NCBI GenBank assembly: GCA_022570795.1 | Contig: JAKUDP010000001.1 | Span: 2,294,001-2,358,000, forward strand | Origin: Sphaerulina vaccinii | Lineage: Eukaryota > Ascomycota > Dothideomycetes > Mycosphaerellales > Mycosphaerellaceae | Length of the DNA: 64,000 bases | Direction of reading: 5' to 3' | Shown: piece after piece, positions 33,436 through 45,092 of the stretch | Layout of the letters: each line of letters starts with the position of its first letter | Position numbering within the stretch: the stretch's first letter is position 1 | Position numbers and translations under genes: made by a program | The notes under the pieces: model-generated | What the model was told of the DNA's origin: nothing | Databases searched by the model: none | What the model saw: the letters and a program-made list of their open reading frames with translations, nothing else

Positions 33436-35151
33436 ATGGCGGAACGCTACATACCCGAGCATCGCCGCAACAACTTCAAGGCGAAGAGCACATTCAAGCC
33501 AGATGAGCTTCGCCGTCGCCGTGAAGAGCAGCAGGTCGAGATCCGCAAGCAGAAGCGCGAGGAGAATCTCGCAAAGCGACGAGGAATTAATGCTGGCTCG
33601 GAACGGCTAGGTGCCTCGTTGGGCGCTGCACCTGACAGCGACGATGAGGGCACCACCAACGAGACTCAGGTATGTGCAGAGGAGAAGTTGGAGACAGCTG
33701 CAGCTTACTGATTTACTGTACAGTTGGACGAAGAGCTCCCACAAATGGTGCGGGGCGTGTTTTCAGACAAGATCGAGGACCAGATCGCGGCCACTACCAA
33801 GTTCAGAAAACTGCTGAGCAAGGAGCGCAACCCACCCATCGAACGAGTCATCGAGAACAACGTTGTCCCCAGATTCGTCGAGTTCCTCCGTTCACCACAC
33901 ACACTCGTCCAGTTCGAGGCAGCCTGGGCACTCACCAACATCGCTTCTGGCTCCGCACAGCAGACACAAGTTGTCATCGAGCATGGAGCAGTACCTATCT
34001 TCGTGGAGCTGCTCAGCAGTCCAGAGCCGGATGTGCGAGAACAGGCAGTTTGGGCGCTCGGAAACATTGCAGGAGATAGCCCAGCCTGCAGAGATTTCGT
34101 GCTGGCACAAGGTGCTCTTGCCCCTCTCGTCCGCCTTCTTGGGGACAGCCGCAAGTTGAGCATGCTTCGCAACGCCACATGGACACTGAGCAACTTCTGC
34201 CGTGGCAAGACGCCTCAACCGGACTGGGGCACGATTGCGCCAGCACTCCCGGTTCTCGCGAAGCTTGTGTACTCGCTCGACGACGAGGTCCTCATTGATG
34301 CGTGCTGGGCTATTTCCTACCTTAGTGATGGATCGAACGACAAGATTCAAGCCGTGATTGAGGCCAACATCCCACGCCGGCTGGTTGAGTTGCTTATGCA
34401 TGCGTCGACATCGGTCCAGACTCCTGCTCTTAGATCGGTCGGTAACATTGTGACTGGAGACGATGTCCAGACCCAGCTTATCATAAACTGCGGCGCTCTC
34501 ACAGCTCTGTTGTCTCTCCTGAGCAGTACCAAGGACGGCATTCGAAAGGAGGCATGCTGGACCATCTCCAACATCACAGCTGGTAATAGCACGCAGATCC
34601 AAGCCGTCATCGATGCTAACATCATGCCTCCGCTCATTCATCTCCTCAGTCACGGCGACTTCAAGACTCGTAAGGAGGCTTGCTGGGCCATTAGCAACGC
34701 GACCAGTGGTGGTCTCCAGAAGCCAGACCAAATCCGCTTCCTTGTCCAGCAAGGTGCCATCCGCCCTCTGTGTGATCTGCTCGCTTGCCCCGACAATAAG
34801 ATTATCCAAGTTGCGCTAGACGGTCTGGAGAACATCCTCAAGGTTGGTGACATGGACAAAGAAGCACAAGACGGTAGCGCTGAGCCACCGGTCAACAAGT
34901 ATGCCCTGTTCATCGAAGACTGCGGAGGAATGGAGAAGATTCACGACTGCCAGAACAACAGCAACGAAGAGATCTATATGAAGGCATATAACATCATCGA
35001 GAAGTACTTCTCTGATGAGGAGGGCGATGCAGAGGTTAATGACCTTGCACCTGCTCAAGGCCAGGATGGACAATTCGGCTTTGGCGCGCAGCAACAACAG
35101 CAGAACTTCAACTTTGCCAATGGCGGAGATGGAGAGAGCATGGACATGTAA
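33436..35151 (+). CDS. srp1: Importin subunit alpha (karyopherin alpha)
   Basis: It carries proteins with classical nuclear localisation signals and hands them to importin beta at the nuclear pore. Exons are 33436-33669 and 33724-35151 with a 54-nt intron (GTATGT...TACAG) in phase 0; the product has 553 residues. The importin-beta-binding domain (about 4-50) is Arg/Lys-rich (RRNNFKAKSTF, RRRREEQQVEIRKQKREENLAKRR). Ten armadillo repeats follow, with the NLS-groove W...N ladder visible as AWALTNIAS, VWALGNIAG, TWTLSNFCRG, CWAISYLSDG, CWTISNITAG and CWAISNATSGG. An acidic tail (YFSDEEGD) and a Gln/Asn/Gly-rich end (QQQQQNFNF) close the protein. The symbol follows the yeast ortholog; Aspergillus workers use kapA. 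Confidence 0.96.
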
Positions 35152-37314
35152 GGAGTGTATTTGCACACCTATACCAACCTCCAGCCAATCACCAAGCAAT
35201 TGAGCAGAAGAGCAGGATGTCTCGTGAGCACAGTCCAGCTTCGAGACCACCAGGTAAGCCAGCAGCATTGAGCGCCTACGGCGGTGTGTCCAACGGGACG
35301 ACCGCCAGCAGCGTCGACAACTGCTACATCCCACTTCGACACGCGCACGAGAGCCAGTATCGATTCAGCACCGCACACAAGTAGCTCTATGCGATTCGCC
35401 TTCCACTCGTCCATCAACGTTGTCGACCCCACGCGCCACCCAGCATCCTTCTTCACTGATACCCCCAACAAAACTGGACCCCTTTGACATCAACGAACTC
35501 ATCATGGACTTCAACACACCTTTACTATGGCAACTATTGTCATGCACTCCCCGTCTTGCTACCTGTGCGGCGCGGCGGGCAGCATGGTTTCTGTGCGTAT
35601 ACGACGGCGCTGATCGGTTTACGCTGGGAAGTATAGAAAGAAGCGCCACCATGAATGGCAGTGGCAATTTGTGACGGCTGGCAGTGCTTGGTTGAACGCG
35701 TGTTGCGTTTGCGTTTCGTGTTAATAGAAAGCGGAATGATCAATGCAACATCACAGAACATCGTTTCCCTACACTGATATATATGTGCATGGAAAAGTGA
35801 CCATGACTCTGTGAAGAATGGGCCAGATCTCGATCGCATCCTGAAGGGATCCCTTTGCACTAGGATCAGTGGACTATTACTGTCCAAACTAAGTAGGGAG
35901 GCGACATGCCAAAGGACATTTCACATAATCCACTACCTACCGTCGACAACCCGTGATTATTGAATGAGCTATTTTCGATTCTGCATGTTACCGATCCAGC
36001 CCCGAGTGAAGTGCCTATTCGTTGAGCTATAGGGCTACTACAGTAGCGAGGCACCTTGGCGGGCGGCTGCGCGAGTGACCTGTCTATAATGAGCAGCCTT
36101 TGCAAGTCTCGCATTGAGAAGAAACAAAGAGGCAAGTCTGCCACGCACGGTTCAACGGAGGTGGGGTGGGAAACAGAAACGGCACTGCAGATGGGCGTGT
36201 CTCATCCGTGATATGAGCCGACTTCATCTTATGATCGGCCGAGAAGATGCTAGATCGGTGTGTTACAGTACCACTTAACGAACATGCGATTGTAAGCACG
36301 CAGTAAATAAGCAACCTTTGGCACGCGAGCTCGAACCAAGGCCGAGTGAAAGTCTGTGTCGCGTGGCTAGGAGAACGTACCGGCATCTGTGACTACATTA
36401 ATGATTTATGATGGTCTTGTGTGAGATGTTTGACAGTGGCGCGACGTGCTGTTTCGTGCTGCTGTCGTGATAGATTGCCTTAATCTCGTCTCGGGCAAGC
36501 CCTTTGCAGGAGAGAGCGGAGTCGCAAGGAGAGAGGAGAGGCAAGAGCTCACTTGAGTCAATCGTCGCCTTGTCTTCACTTCACTACTTGACCTCATAAA
36601 CACAGACAACATAAACACATACTCTGCATGCTCACGTGCGTATACTTCTCTCTGCTACAGTTATCCAACGTGTACACACCGGCGGTGATTTAAGTTTGCT
36701 GTGCTTCGGCATCCAGCATCCAGGTCTTCTTTGCGCCAAGCAGGACTGCGAGAAGTGGCGCTGGCCCCGATCCTCTCTCTGCTTTGCTTTGCTGGCTCCT
36801 GCCACACAGCAAACTTCATCACCTCTCCGACCACCGACAGACACGCGATCCATCCACTACGAGTGCACCGCGCCAGCGTGGTTGTACGAGGACTCGGCGT
36901 GCTGCAGTCAAGGAACCCGCGCTGCTGGACTCTTGCAGTCTGACGCAGCGGAGAGCGGGACAAAGGAGTCAAGACGAGACGACACGCCCTTGGGATCCGC
37001 CCATCCATCATCCCGATACAACCACCACAGCACACACACCATCACCTCTCTGCGTTTCTTGGATTTTAGCGCTGGCGTCGAGCAGAAGGTGTTGCATTGG
37101 GGGCGTTCGGGGCATTTGAGAAACACTCCCATCCATCGTGAGACAGACTCACCCATCGGCATTCACCGTCTGTCACCGCCCGAAGCGCCATTTGTTTGCT
37201 TACTGCTAAGCTGGCGTGCACCGAGTCCATCGAGTTTGCCATCACGAACCCATCGAGAGTCGAACCGGACGACCAGTGGCGCGAGGAGAGAGGCGTGGCT
37301 GGAGAAACGCAAAC
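35152..37314. other. 2.2 kb intergenic region upstream of the samB-like gene
   Basis: It starts with the importin alpha 3' region. A 55-codon ORF (MSREHSPASRPPG..., 35218-35385) is probably chance. Two tRNA-like strings near 36000 and 36340 (minus strand) do not fold into a complete cloverleaf. The last 700 bp is pyrimidine-rich and likely forms a long leader for the next gene. Confidence 0.45.
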
Positions 37315-39231
37315 ATGCGTGAGGTCAACTTCAGCATCCCGAATGCAAACAAGGCCTCAGTCGGCATCACCACTGCCCTCTATGACCGTCGTGCGCTGGA
37401 TTGCACGTCCACACTACCGCTCATCAACTCGCTCAACAATCTCGCATATCTGACGACCTCATCGGGACGCATTCGCGACATTCTCACCGTCGACGGCGGC
37501 ATCGAGCGTCTAGTATGCATTCTCAAGGAAGGGCGAAGCAAGGACATGATGGAGATGTGGAAGTGGAATCTGGCTTTCCAGTGCATAGTGAACATTGGAG
37601 TGAGAGGGTCGGAGGCTGTGCGCACTCGTGTGGTCGAGGCTGATATGGTTCCCGTGATTGCGACGATTCTGGACAACTACTTTCAGGTCGTTGAGAAGAG
37701 CAGAGAGCGACTAGAGCTGGAGAATCGGAGGAAATGCCCATTTGGATCATCACGAAGCTTCTCGCGGTCTTCAAACAGGACGGAATCACAGGAGCATCGA
37801 AGCGGGAGAAGTAGACGGCATGCACCACCACCCATCTCAATTCCCGAGCCCAGTGAGTCTCCTGACGATGAGCCCACCAGCGAGGTGACCCCGACTGTAC
37901 ACACTGCGAATTTGTCGCTTAGTTCGCCGCCAGAGCGGACAGTGTTTCCACGTCAACAGACACACCAGAGACCAACTGGTGGCAGAGCACATTTCACCTC
38001 GCCGACTACAGCCACTCCACAACCGCCCATGTCTTCACTGACACTGCAGAGCAATGGCTTTGTACGTCCAGTGCGCGATATCGACAGGCTACCTTCCATG
38101 ATGCCTACACTCCATGCGGAGCTGAGCTCGCAGCCGCAATCACCAACCACACCTGGCCCTCCAGCACAACAGCCAGAAAGCAGCCGGCCGCGGAGGAGAC
38201 CATCCATTCGCCATCAACTCTCCATATCTGGATCAGATGATGATGGTCAGATCGAAGAAGCCGTCGAGGATCAATCAACAGAAGCTGAATCTGAGCCAAT
38301 GATTGGTATAACTGGCACAGATATTGCAATGGAAGACATCAGAGCCGACATTGGGGGACAACAGAACACCGGTGTTACTCTACCAGATGTGAGCAGCGTC
38401 GACGACGATACGTTTCACATTTCACAAGCCTCGAACGACGGTAGCCACACTGCCACGCCAACTCAAGGTCAACCCAATCTAGCACACACCCAACTGCCTC
38501 CCACGGGGACTGTAAATGCGACACCTCCAACTCTCCAACAGGCGCCCGCGTGGTATCCACCACGAGGCCTACCCCTTGATCGACCCGCGCCTGCCAGCAT
38601 ATTGGCCGCGATGCCACGCGACGAAGACGTACTCATGTCACTGCAGTTGCTTGCGTACGTCTCAAAATATTGCAATCTACGGTCATACTTTCAACAATCA
38701 CACCTTGTTCCTCGGCTCAAAATCGACCGCGAATTGAAGATGTTGGATCCAGATTACAATCCTACAACGCACTCCCTTCCAACACAAGAAGAGCTTGACG
38801 ACGAATGGGACAACGAGTTCGTCAAGAAAGATGGGGAGAAGCCGTACAACATATTCCCTCTGATCGAGAAGTTCACAGCAAAATCGTCATCCTCGCGGCA
38901 TGCTCAGCCTCCGACTTCACCACAACAAGGCGATATGCAATATTGGGCTGGTGTGGTCATGCGCAATCTTTGCCGCAAGGACGATAGCAGAGGAGGCATC
39001 AGGCAGTGCGCATACTGGCAATGTGGAAAATGGGAGGAATTCACTCGTCAGTTCGCAAAGTGCCGGCGATGCAGGCGAACCAAATACTGCAGCAAAGAGT
39101 GCCAGAAAGGCGCTTGGGGCAGTCATCGCTTCTGGTGTGTTGCAGCAGAGGATAGCAGAGAAGGAGAGGCCGGGACGAGCGGAGAACACAGACATCGCTC
39201 TCATCGCCACCATCACCACCACGGACACTAA
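37315..39231 (+). CDS. samB: MYND-type zinc finger protein, SamB-like
   Basis: SamB (suppressor of anucleate metulae B) is a conserved filamentous-fungal protein tied to polarity, septation and conidiophore development. The single-exon product has 638 residues. The N-terminal domain (1-130: MREVNFSIPNANKASVGITTALYDRR then ALDC, LVCILKEGRSKDMMEMWKW, VVEADMVPVIATILDNYF; given here in parts) is an Arm-like conserved block. A long Ser/Pro/Thr-rich disordered region spans about 130-420. Near 565-608 lies the MYND finger with Cys pairs in CAYWQCG, CRRC, YCSKECQ and the closing H-x3-C in HRFWC. A His-rich end (HRHHHHHG) follows. The ATG at 37315 was chosen because conserved sequence starts there; the frame is open further upstream. 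Confidence 0.85.
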   Translation: MREVNFSIPNANKASVGITTALYDRRALDCTSTLPLINSLNNLAYLTTSSGRIRDILTVDGGIERLVCILKEGRSKDMMEMWKWNLAFQCIVNIGVRGSEAVRTRVVEADMVPVIATILDNYFQVVEKSRERLELENRRKCPFGSSRSFSRSSNRTESQEHRSGRSRRHAPPPISIPEPSESPDDEPTSEVTPTVHTANLSLSSPPERTVFPRQQTHQRPTGGRAHFTSPTTATPQPPMSSLTLQSNGFVRPVRDIDRLPSMMPTLHAELSSQPQSPTTPGPPAQQPESSRPRRRPSIRHQLSISGSDDDGQIEEAVEDQSTEAESEPMIGITGTDIAMEDIRADIGGQQNTGVTLPDVSSVDDDTFHISQASNDGSHTATPTQGQPNLAHTQLPPTGTVNATPPTLQQAPAWYPPRGLPLDRPAPASILAAMPRDEDVLMSLQLLAYVSKYCNLRSYFQQSHLVPRLKIDRELKMLDPDYNPTTHSLPTQEELDDEWDNEFVKKDGEKPYNIFPLIEKFTAKSSSSRHAQPPTSPQQGDMQYWAGVVMRNLCRKDDSRGGIRQCAYWQCGKWEEFTRQFAKCRRCRRTKYCSKECQKGAWGSHRFWCVAAEDSREGEAGTSGEHRHRSHRHHHHHGH

Positions 39232-39893
39232 GCTGCTGACCAGACCTGGGATCGACTAATGTTCATACGACTCCCTAGTCTACTCAAGCGCTGTCCTGAG
39301 GATTGGTTTCTTTATGCAAATATCGCATGGCATAGCGCTTTCGAAGGCGTTCTGAGCATCTTCCTGCTACTCACCACCGGCGCAGCTTGGACTGCATCCC
39401 GATCACGAAACGATCTACTTTACAACATCAAGAGTCATGACTGCAATTGCTTCTTCGCATCATCATGCCCATGGGTTACGACACAGGAAGCATGAAATCC
39501 TCTGAATTGGCAAGAGCTTCCTTTATTGGATCATGAGATACCACTATGAATTTACTACCCGTGTTTTTCTGTTTGCTTTGTTATGGGGAAGGAATGGAAA
39601 CTGCATCGGTATCCCTTATGGGAAGGCGACGGAATAAGAGATGGAGTACGTGGCTCAGAGAATCAAGTGTAGCTGTAGCTAGACTGGGCTATCGATGCCG
39701 TGAGACATCCATAACATGGCTCCTTCGTGTCACCGTTCACTGCCTGCCAGAAACGTGAAATCGATCAGTTAGGCCTTCAGACATCTGAATTGCGCGCATG
39801 GATCCTAGCCGGAATTTCCTAAATATAATGCTTCTCTTGCTCAAAGCAACGCAGCTACCTTCAGCAATGGCGACAGGGTACGTATTGACAGTA
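39232..39893. other. Intergenic region between two gene 3' ends
   Basis: About 660 bp between convergent genes. I see no gene or repeat. Confidence 0.45.
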
Positions 39894-40719
39894 TCAAGCA
39901 GCGACTGTGCCATTGACAAATGTAGTATTGGTGTACTCTCCCTCAAGCTAAGCAACAACATGGTCAGTCAAACAAGATTCAAGAATGAGCAAGGGCAAAG
40001 TGAAGTGAAGAACAACTCACATGCCAAACATCAATTCTCAGTGTAAAGGCCGAATCATCGCCAGCTACTCTCGCGAGTACGCCCACTGCAACGATACTAT
40101 TGAGCCAATAGTATTTCGCATCTCCCGTCTCGATCAGAACTCGAAGATGCAGTCCACCACCTATGCAAGTCGAACATTGATTAGTACCAAGTCATCAACA
40201 ACGAAGAGCAGACACTTACCAGGCACACCAGGCCCACTAGTCCTCAACCACAAATTCGCTCCATCGTGCGTCTGAAGATTATATCTCGTATCTGCCGAGA
40301 AAATTCCAGTTTGAGGATCCGTGACTCCCCTGCAAAAGTAGTCGGTAAGCAAGTATCTCTGACAAGTACAATTGTGTCTGCGTAGGTCTGTCTCCCAGCT
40401 CGCCGCCATAGTTGGCTCAGGTTCAGTGACGGGGACTACTACTCGTACCGGGGACTACTACTGCTTACCAGTCTGCTCCCAAGTCCAAAATTTTACCACT
40501 GAGCTTCGGACCTGTGAAATTTCCGCCTACTATAGGTATGGCCTTTCGTATGCCTCTGGGTCCTTGAGTTTCGTAGATTCTGGCTGTGCAGTCTACGAAA
40601 GCTGTATATAGGAACTCGAGACCTGGAGGTGTAGGCGGTGTGCTTGGTGCTAGAACAGTCTGCGCTGTGGCAGAAGCTGTTATTAGCGTGAAGATTGTGG
40701 CGGCGAGGGCGAGATGCAT
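39894..40719 (-). CDS. Small secreted DUF3237 (UPF0311) protein, four exons
   Basis: A DUF3237 protein of unknown biochemical function. Exons from the start are 40469-40719, 40220-40329, 40021-40160 and 39894-39947; introns are 139, 59 and 73 nt, and the total is exactly 185 codons (184 residues). A signal peptide covers about 1-19 (LALAATIFTLITASATAQ). Family landmarks appear across the exon joins: GGNFTGPKLSGKIL, LGADWG, ADTRYNLQTHDGANLWLRTSG, LIETGDAKYYWLNS, VGVLARV and LRIDVW. The barrel-like domain fills nearly the whole mature protein. Most DUF3237 proteins are cytosolic, so the signal peptide is of note. The first intron carries a short tandem duplication next to its donor. Confidence 0.82.
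40430..40462. repeat. 14 bp direct repeat, 19 bp period, inside an intron
   Basis: CGGGGACTACTACT occurs at 40430-40443 and 40449-40462, in the first intron of the DUF3237 gene near its 5' splice site. It partly explains why this intron (139 nt) is longer than most in the window. Confidence 0.7.
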
Positions 40720-41004
40720 GGTGGTGGTGGTCTTGAGATGTAGAATGAAAGCATGTGATAGTGGTAATATTAGTATTACGAGTACGTAGTGCGTGACTGC
40801 TCCTGTGTAGCACTACTATAGGTACTACCTAGGTCCAGTATTCTCGGCAGACGTCTCGGTACCTTGCATTCATCGTCGAAGCCAGAGAGCGAACACATTC
40901 TTGTGGAGAATAGTGCGCTTCGTTGCGGGGTGCATGAAGACGAATCGTATGCCGACAATATGCCTTCATCTACCCATATTAACCGGGATTATCAGCTCCT
41001 CGTC

Positions 41005-43603
41005 CTATCGTCCTCTGGAAAGCTGTGCAATCATGCGGTCGATATCGAGCATCTGCTGTCCGTTTGCTTTCGTCCTCAAGTCCTCAAGGGCGGCGCGATC
41101 TTTAACCTTGAGCGCTTCTTCGCCGGCTTTGTTTACCATGCCGCACTTTACCCACATCTCGATGCGCTCGGTTGGCGTGAGTGATGTGCATTTGGGTATG
41201 AATGCAGACGCGACCTTTGGATTTCCAGCGCCAAGGATCTCGTTGAAGAACGGCTATAGCACACATAGTCAGCATGGCAACACATAGAAGAGGGAGGTAC
41301 ACTTACCTCCCAGCCGATAGGGCTCTTCCGTTGCTTCAAGGTGTCTTCAAGCTCTCTCCAGTCTCTTCTGCTGACCAGTGCCCGAAGCCTGATCCACCAG
41401 TAGGTCTTGTCGCTGACCTTGAACTCAGATTGAACCTTCTGTGAGCGCTTGATGTTTCCTTGCTTGATGAGCTTGCTCATTGTTTCATTTACAGAAAGGC
41501 CAACGTAGCTCTCGTTCAGCTCTTTCTGAAATGTCTCTTGAAACTTCAACAGCTTCTGCGCTTCTTCAATAGCTGTGACTTGCGGTGCGTACTCCTTGCT
41601 GTCACGAAGCAGTTTCGAAGCCATCTTGAGCTTTTCATTCGCAGGATGCACATCACTTGCAGAGAGTGCTTCCGAGACCAGCAAGTTGGCGCCATCGAGT
41701 CGTCGATCGTCTTGGTAGTATAGATCCTTGAGAAGTTCCACATCCTGGTCAATTGCTGATGCTTCCACGATCGCTGTGGCGACCGGTCTACTGTTGATTG
41801 TGCGAAAGAAGCTCGAAAGAGGTATCTTCTTCTTCAGGTTTAGCAGCACATAGAAGACCAGATCTGTGTCCCCACTTTCGATGGCTTTGTCAAGTGCAAT
41901 CGACTCCTCGCCAACGTCAAGAAGTAGCGGAACCTGCTTGCCGGCTCTGGGCTCATGTTCCAGTAACTCAGTAGCAAGCTTTCCCCTGCCTTCATCGTAC
42001 GCTGCTCGAGCAACTTCTTCAAAAGAGATGCCACGCTTGCCATTTAGCTTGCGCACTATCTCCGCACATATACTGTCCTCGTCAGTGCTAGAGCTGCGCA
42101 CTTTCTGGCGTGCCCAATGCACATAGATTCTGTCTACAGGTAAGTGCAGATACTCGGACACTTTCAAAGCTAGCAGATACTCGTGTCGATTGACCAATCT
42201 CTGTACAAGCCTTTCCGGTGTCAGGCGAACGTACTGCTCATAGGATAGTGGCAGACCAATCTCATGAGCTCTGACGGCGTGTAGAACGCGCAGAGCCTCT
42301 GTCATGTCCACAAAGTCATCACTGTTGTATAAGTCCAGTACAGACTTGCCAAAGGATGCGGCTTTGAGCAGTTGCTTCTGCCAGTAGACGTTGAACTCAT
42401 GGCCTGCAGCGCGCACGCAGACGTCCACGGCTTCGTCCAAGTTCGGTCTGATGAGCTGGATGTTGTCGTCGGCTTTTGGTGACTTTTTGTCCAATTGAAC
42501 AATGGCATCCAGCAGCACGGCAGGTGGAGCGTCTGAGCCGATTTTGAAGACCTCTTCCGTGGCATCTGGCACCTTTTGCAGGAACTCGCACACGTCGCTC
42601 GTCATGATCCGTATGCCATCAACGTCTGGTAGCAGATGAACCCACGAGTCGTACTCCCATCTATGCGCAGAGCCATTGGGTCCGACAAGATGGATCTCAT
42701 CTTCCCAAGCCAGTACGACTGCGTTGTTGCCACACCATTGCAGGTCCTTAGGAGGAGTCCTGGCTTTGGACTCGTACTCACTGAAGCGATCCTGGAAGTC
42801 GCTGCTAATGACCCAGACCTTGCCATCATCAGTATATAAGGCCACAAACTTGCCATTAGGCGACACCGCAATGTGCCTGAAAGGTCCAGCTTGAAGACCA
42901 CGGTCCTCGCACTCGACCGCATCCACAACGTAGACTGTCTGGTCAACTGCAAGCAGTACTTCGACAGACCGTGAGGACGTGTACTCTGGCGCGATCACTG
43001 TCCAGGATATGACTGCTCCAGGCGGTGCTGATGCTAATAGCTGTGGCCGTGGCTCATCATACCGCGAGACTACTACCAGACTGTTGTTTCCAAGCAACGC
43101 AACGAATCCGCTGGACCAGAATCGGCAGGACAGCACTCCATGGTCTTCTGCACCATGACCCAAGCTGAATGGTGTGAAGTCGCCTTGCAGATCTGAGTAT
43201 ATGCGCACTGTGCCATCTTCTGTCACCACCAGTAGCTTCTCATCTTCTGACCAGCCGACACATATGATGTTCCCTCGGTCCCACTGGATCTGTCGTATCA
43301 GCTTCCCAGCACAGCTGTGAATGTCGATGGTCGGTTTGGCAGACTGTGGGCCTCGAAACGTGTATGCCTTGCTATGATCGCGGCGCAGTGCTGTCTCTGG
43401 TCAGCGCTGTTCGTGGGCAGCTGTGTCGGGTGCTTACCTACAGCACCACTGAAGGGAGCGCCGGTGACGGTGTAGTTCTCGAGCTCAAGTTCGGGATCGA
43501 AGACATCGCGATACAGCTCCGTCTTGCGGTAGAACTTGTCGCCAATGCGCTCCCAGCCCAACGTTGGCTTGGGCGCCTCCCATCCTGTGCTGGCCTTGGA
43601 CAT
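41005..43603 (-). CDS. vps16: Vps16, core subunit of the HOPS and CORVET tethering complexes
   Basis: Vps16 forms the class C core with Vps11, Vps18 and Vps33 and is needed for endosome and vacuole fusion. Exons from the start are 43438-43603, 41307-43390 and 41005-41253; introns are 47 and 53 nt, and the product has 832 residues. The N-terminal half is a WD-like beta-propeller (Vps16_N: KFYRKTELYRDVF, IICVGWSEDEKLLVVTEDG, CRFWSSGFVALL, HIAVSPNGKFVALYTDDG, QWCGNNAVVLAWEDEI). The helical C-terminal half (Vps16_C) has AAGHEFNVYWQKQLLKAASFG, binding the Vps33 partner in known structures, and ends GMVNKAGEEALKVKDR. Length matches the family. It is divergent from the next gene with 258 bp between starts. 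Confidence 0.95.
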
Positions 43604-43861
43604 GCTTCCTTCTAACAGAGACTCATCGTGTGCATGTCATGTCATTTGTGATGGTGAGATGTCTATCCAGGCAGCCGGTTCAAGAGGTGCTTGTTGGTGA
43701 CGCGAGGCGAGGCGGGGCGGACCTCACTCCTTCTCACGCCAAACATCTCCTTCCACTTTCTGATCGACAACAACACTACTTTCACATGAGTTGAGAAGAC
43801 GTGGGCAGTGTCGGGTCCAGATGAGCAGACTGGAAAGGAACTGAGCTCGATTGACATCACC

Positions 43862-44902
43862 ATGGACACATCCTCCATCCTGGCACGCGTCGAAGAACTG
43901 GACGATCTGGAACTGGCAATACTGGTGTCTACTGTCGCTGAAGTCCATTGCATCTTCTCAACTGCTGCAGACACAGTTAGAGATCTGCAAGAAGAACTGC
44001 GATTGACATGCATCGACCTCCTCGGCATTCACCCAGCAGTCGTGGAATGCTCCCCAGACACAACTGTTGATGACTTCAATGAAGGACTGCTTGTCGAGAA
44101 CGAAGATGATCTCCAGGATGCCATGGATCGTGATTACACGAAGGCGCGCCCAAGCATAATGGTCAACTTCGAGCCCATGCGTCAAGCTAGTCCCGGTGGT
44201 GGTCGCTTTGGGAGTGTTGCCAACTTCGAAGACAAACGCATAGCAGACGTGGTAATCGCCACAGGCCTGGACGCGGCAAGCGAGAGCGTGCAAGTGCAGG
44301 CCTTTGAGCTGCTCAGGTCTGGTCGCATCTTCACACGATCAGCTATGCACGTTGCACCCAAGGGATTACTGTTCATCACTGTGCTGTCAAAGCCCGACTC
44401 CAGGTTGACCAGGCATCTCAACGATTCCTTCTGCCTGTCACATTTCCACAACTCGAGCGATGCACTGCCACACCTGGACTCACATTTCGGCAAATTGCCC
44501 ATGTCGGGTACGATATTCTCGGCAGAAGACATCAAGCATCTGACAGAATTGACAGCGAAAGTGGAGATGAGTGCTGAGATTGCTCAATATCTGCACAACG
44601 TGGTCGTCTTTATGCGCAACTCTAGGTACGTCAAAGGAGGAGTGACTGCTACAGCTACTCGACAGCTTAGAATGCTGGCCATGGCACTTGCGCCGCTCCA
44701 TGGCCTTGACTACGTTCCGCCCTCTCTGATCACGCTGGCGGCGCGTAAGATCTATCCGCACCGCATTGTCCTGGCCACTGCGAACAACGAGAAGAGCTTG
44801 TTGTGGGGAAGCGATCCACGCGCCATACAGGAGTTGCTCGATGGTGTGACTGTGGACGATGTCATTGGGGACGTCCTGGCTAGTGTCGACACGCCGCTGT
44901 GA
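43862..44902 (+). CDS. Uncharacterised protein with a MoxR/ChlI-like AAA+ lid region and no visible P-loop
   Basis: The 346-residue product has no signal peptide or membrane segment. The C-terminal third reads like the helical lid of MoxR and magnesium-chelatase ChlI ATPases: AEIAQYLHNVVVFMRNSRYV, then TATATRQLRMLAMALAPLHG, then DYVPPSLITLAARKIYPHRI. In those ATPases this part follows a RecA-like core with GxxGxGKS and DE motifs; neither is evident upstream here. The middle segment (ADVVIATGLDAASESVQVQAFELL, FTRSAMHVAPKGLLFITVL) could be a degenerate core, since it has the usual order of strand and helix but no nucleotide-binding residues. The start at 43862 is the first ATG in frame. Role unknown; chaperone-like or regulatory function is speculation. 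Confidence 0.7.
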   Translation: MDTSSILARVEELDDLELAILVSTVAEVHCIFSTAADTVRDLQEELRLTCIDLLGIHPAVVECSPDTTVDDFNEGLLVENEDDLQDAMDRDYTKARPSIMVNFEPMRQASPGGGRFGSVANFEDKRIADVVIATGLDAASESVQVQAFELLRSGRIFTRSAMHVAPKGLLFITVLSKPDSRLTRHLNDSFCLSHFHNSSDALPHLDSHFGKLPMSGTIFSAEDIKHLTELTAKVEMSAEIAQYLHNVVVFMRNSRYVKGGVTATATRQLRMLAMALAPLHGLDYVPPSLITLAARKIYPHRIVLATANNEKSLLWGSDPRAIQELLDGVTVDDVIGDVLASVDTPL

Positions 44903-45092
44903 GAGGTATGGTCGTTCATTCTACACGGCGGTGAGATGAGTACCGCGCATTCTTAGCGTGATCCTGGTTCGAGCAGCCGAGCGTGTGGGTCCCTAGGGCT
45001 GACTCTCAGTACCTTCCAGGGTACGGATTTAAGAGCTGTGCGACCTGTCTCGAACTTCATTCATCCCTCAGCTTAGCTGTAAGTGCGCAACA

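Noticed and set aside
33892..34809. 305-codon minus-strand ORF
   Set aside because: Antisense shadow of the importin alpha ARM repeats.
36300..36375. tRNA-like string on the minus strand (TTTCAC loop, GGTTCGA box) and a similar one near 36000
   Set aside because: The acceptor ends can pair, but the anticodon, D and T stems do not, so no complete tRNA is supported.
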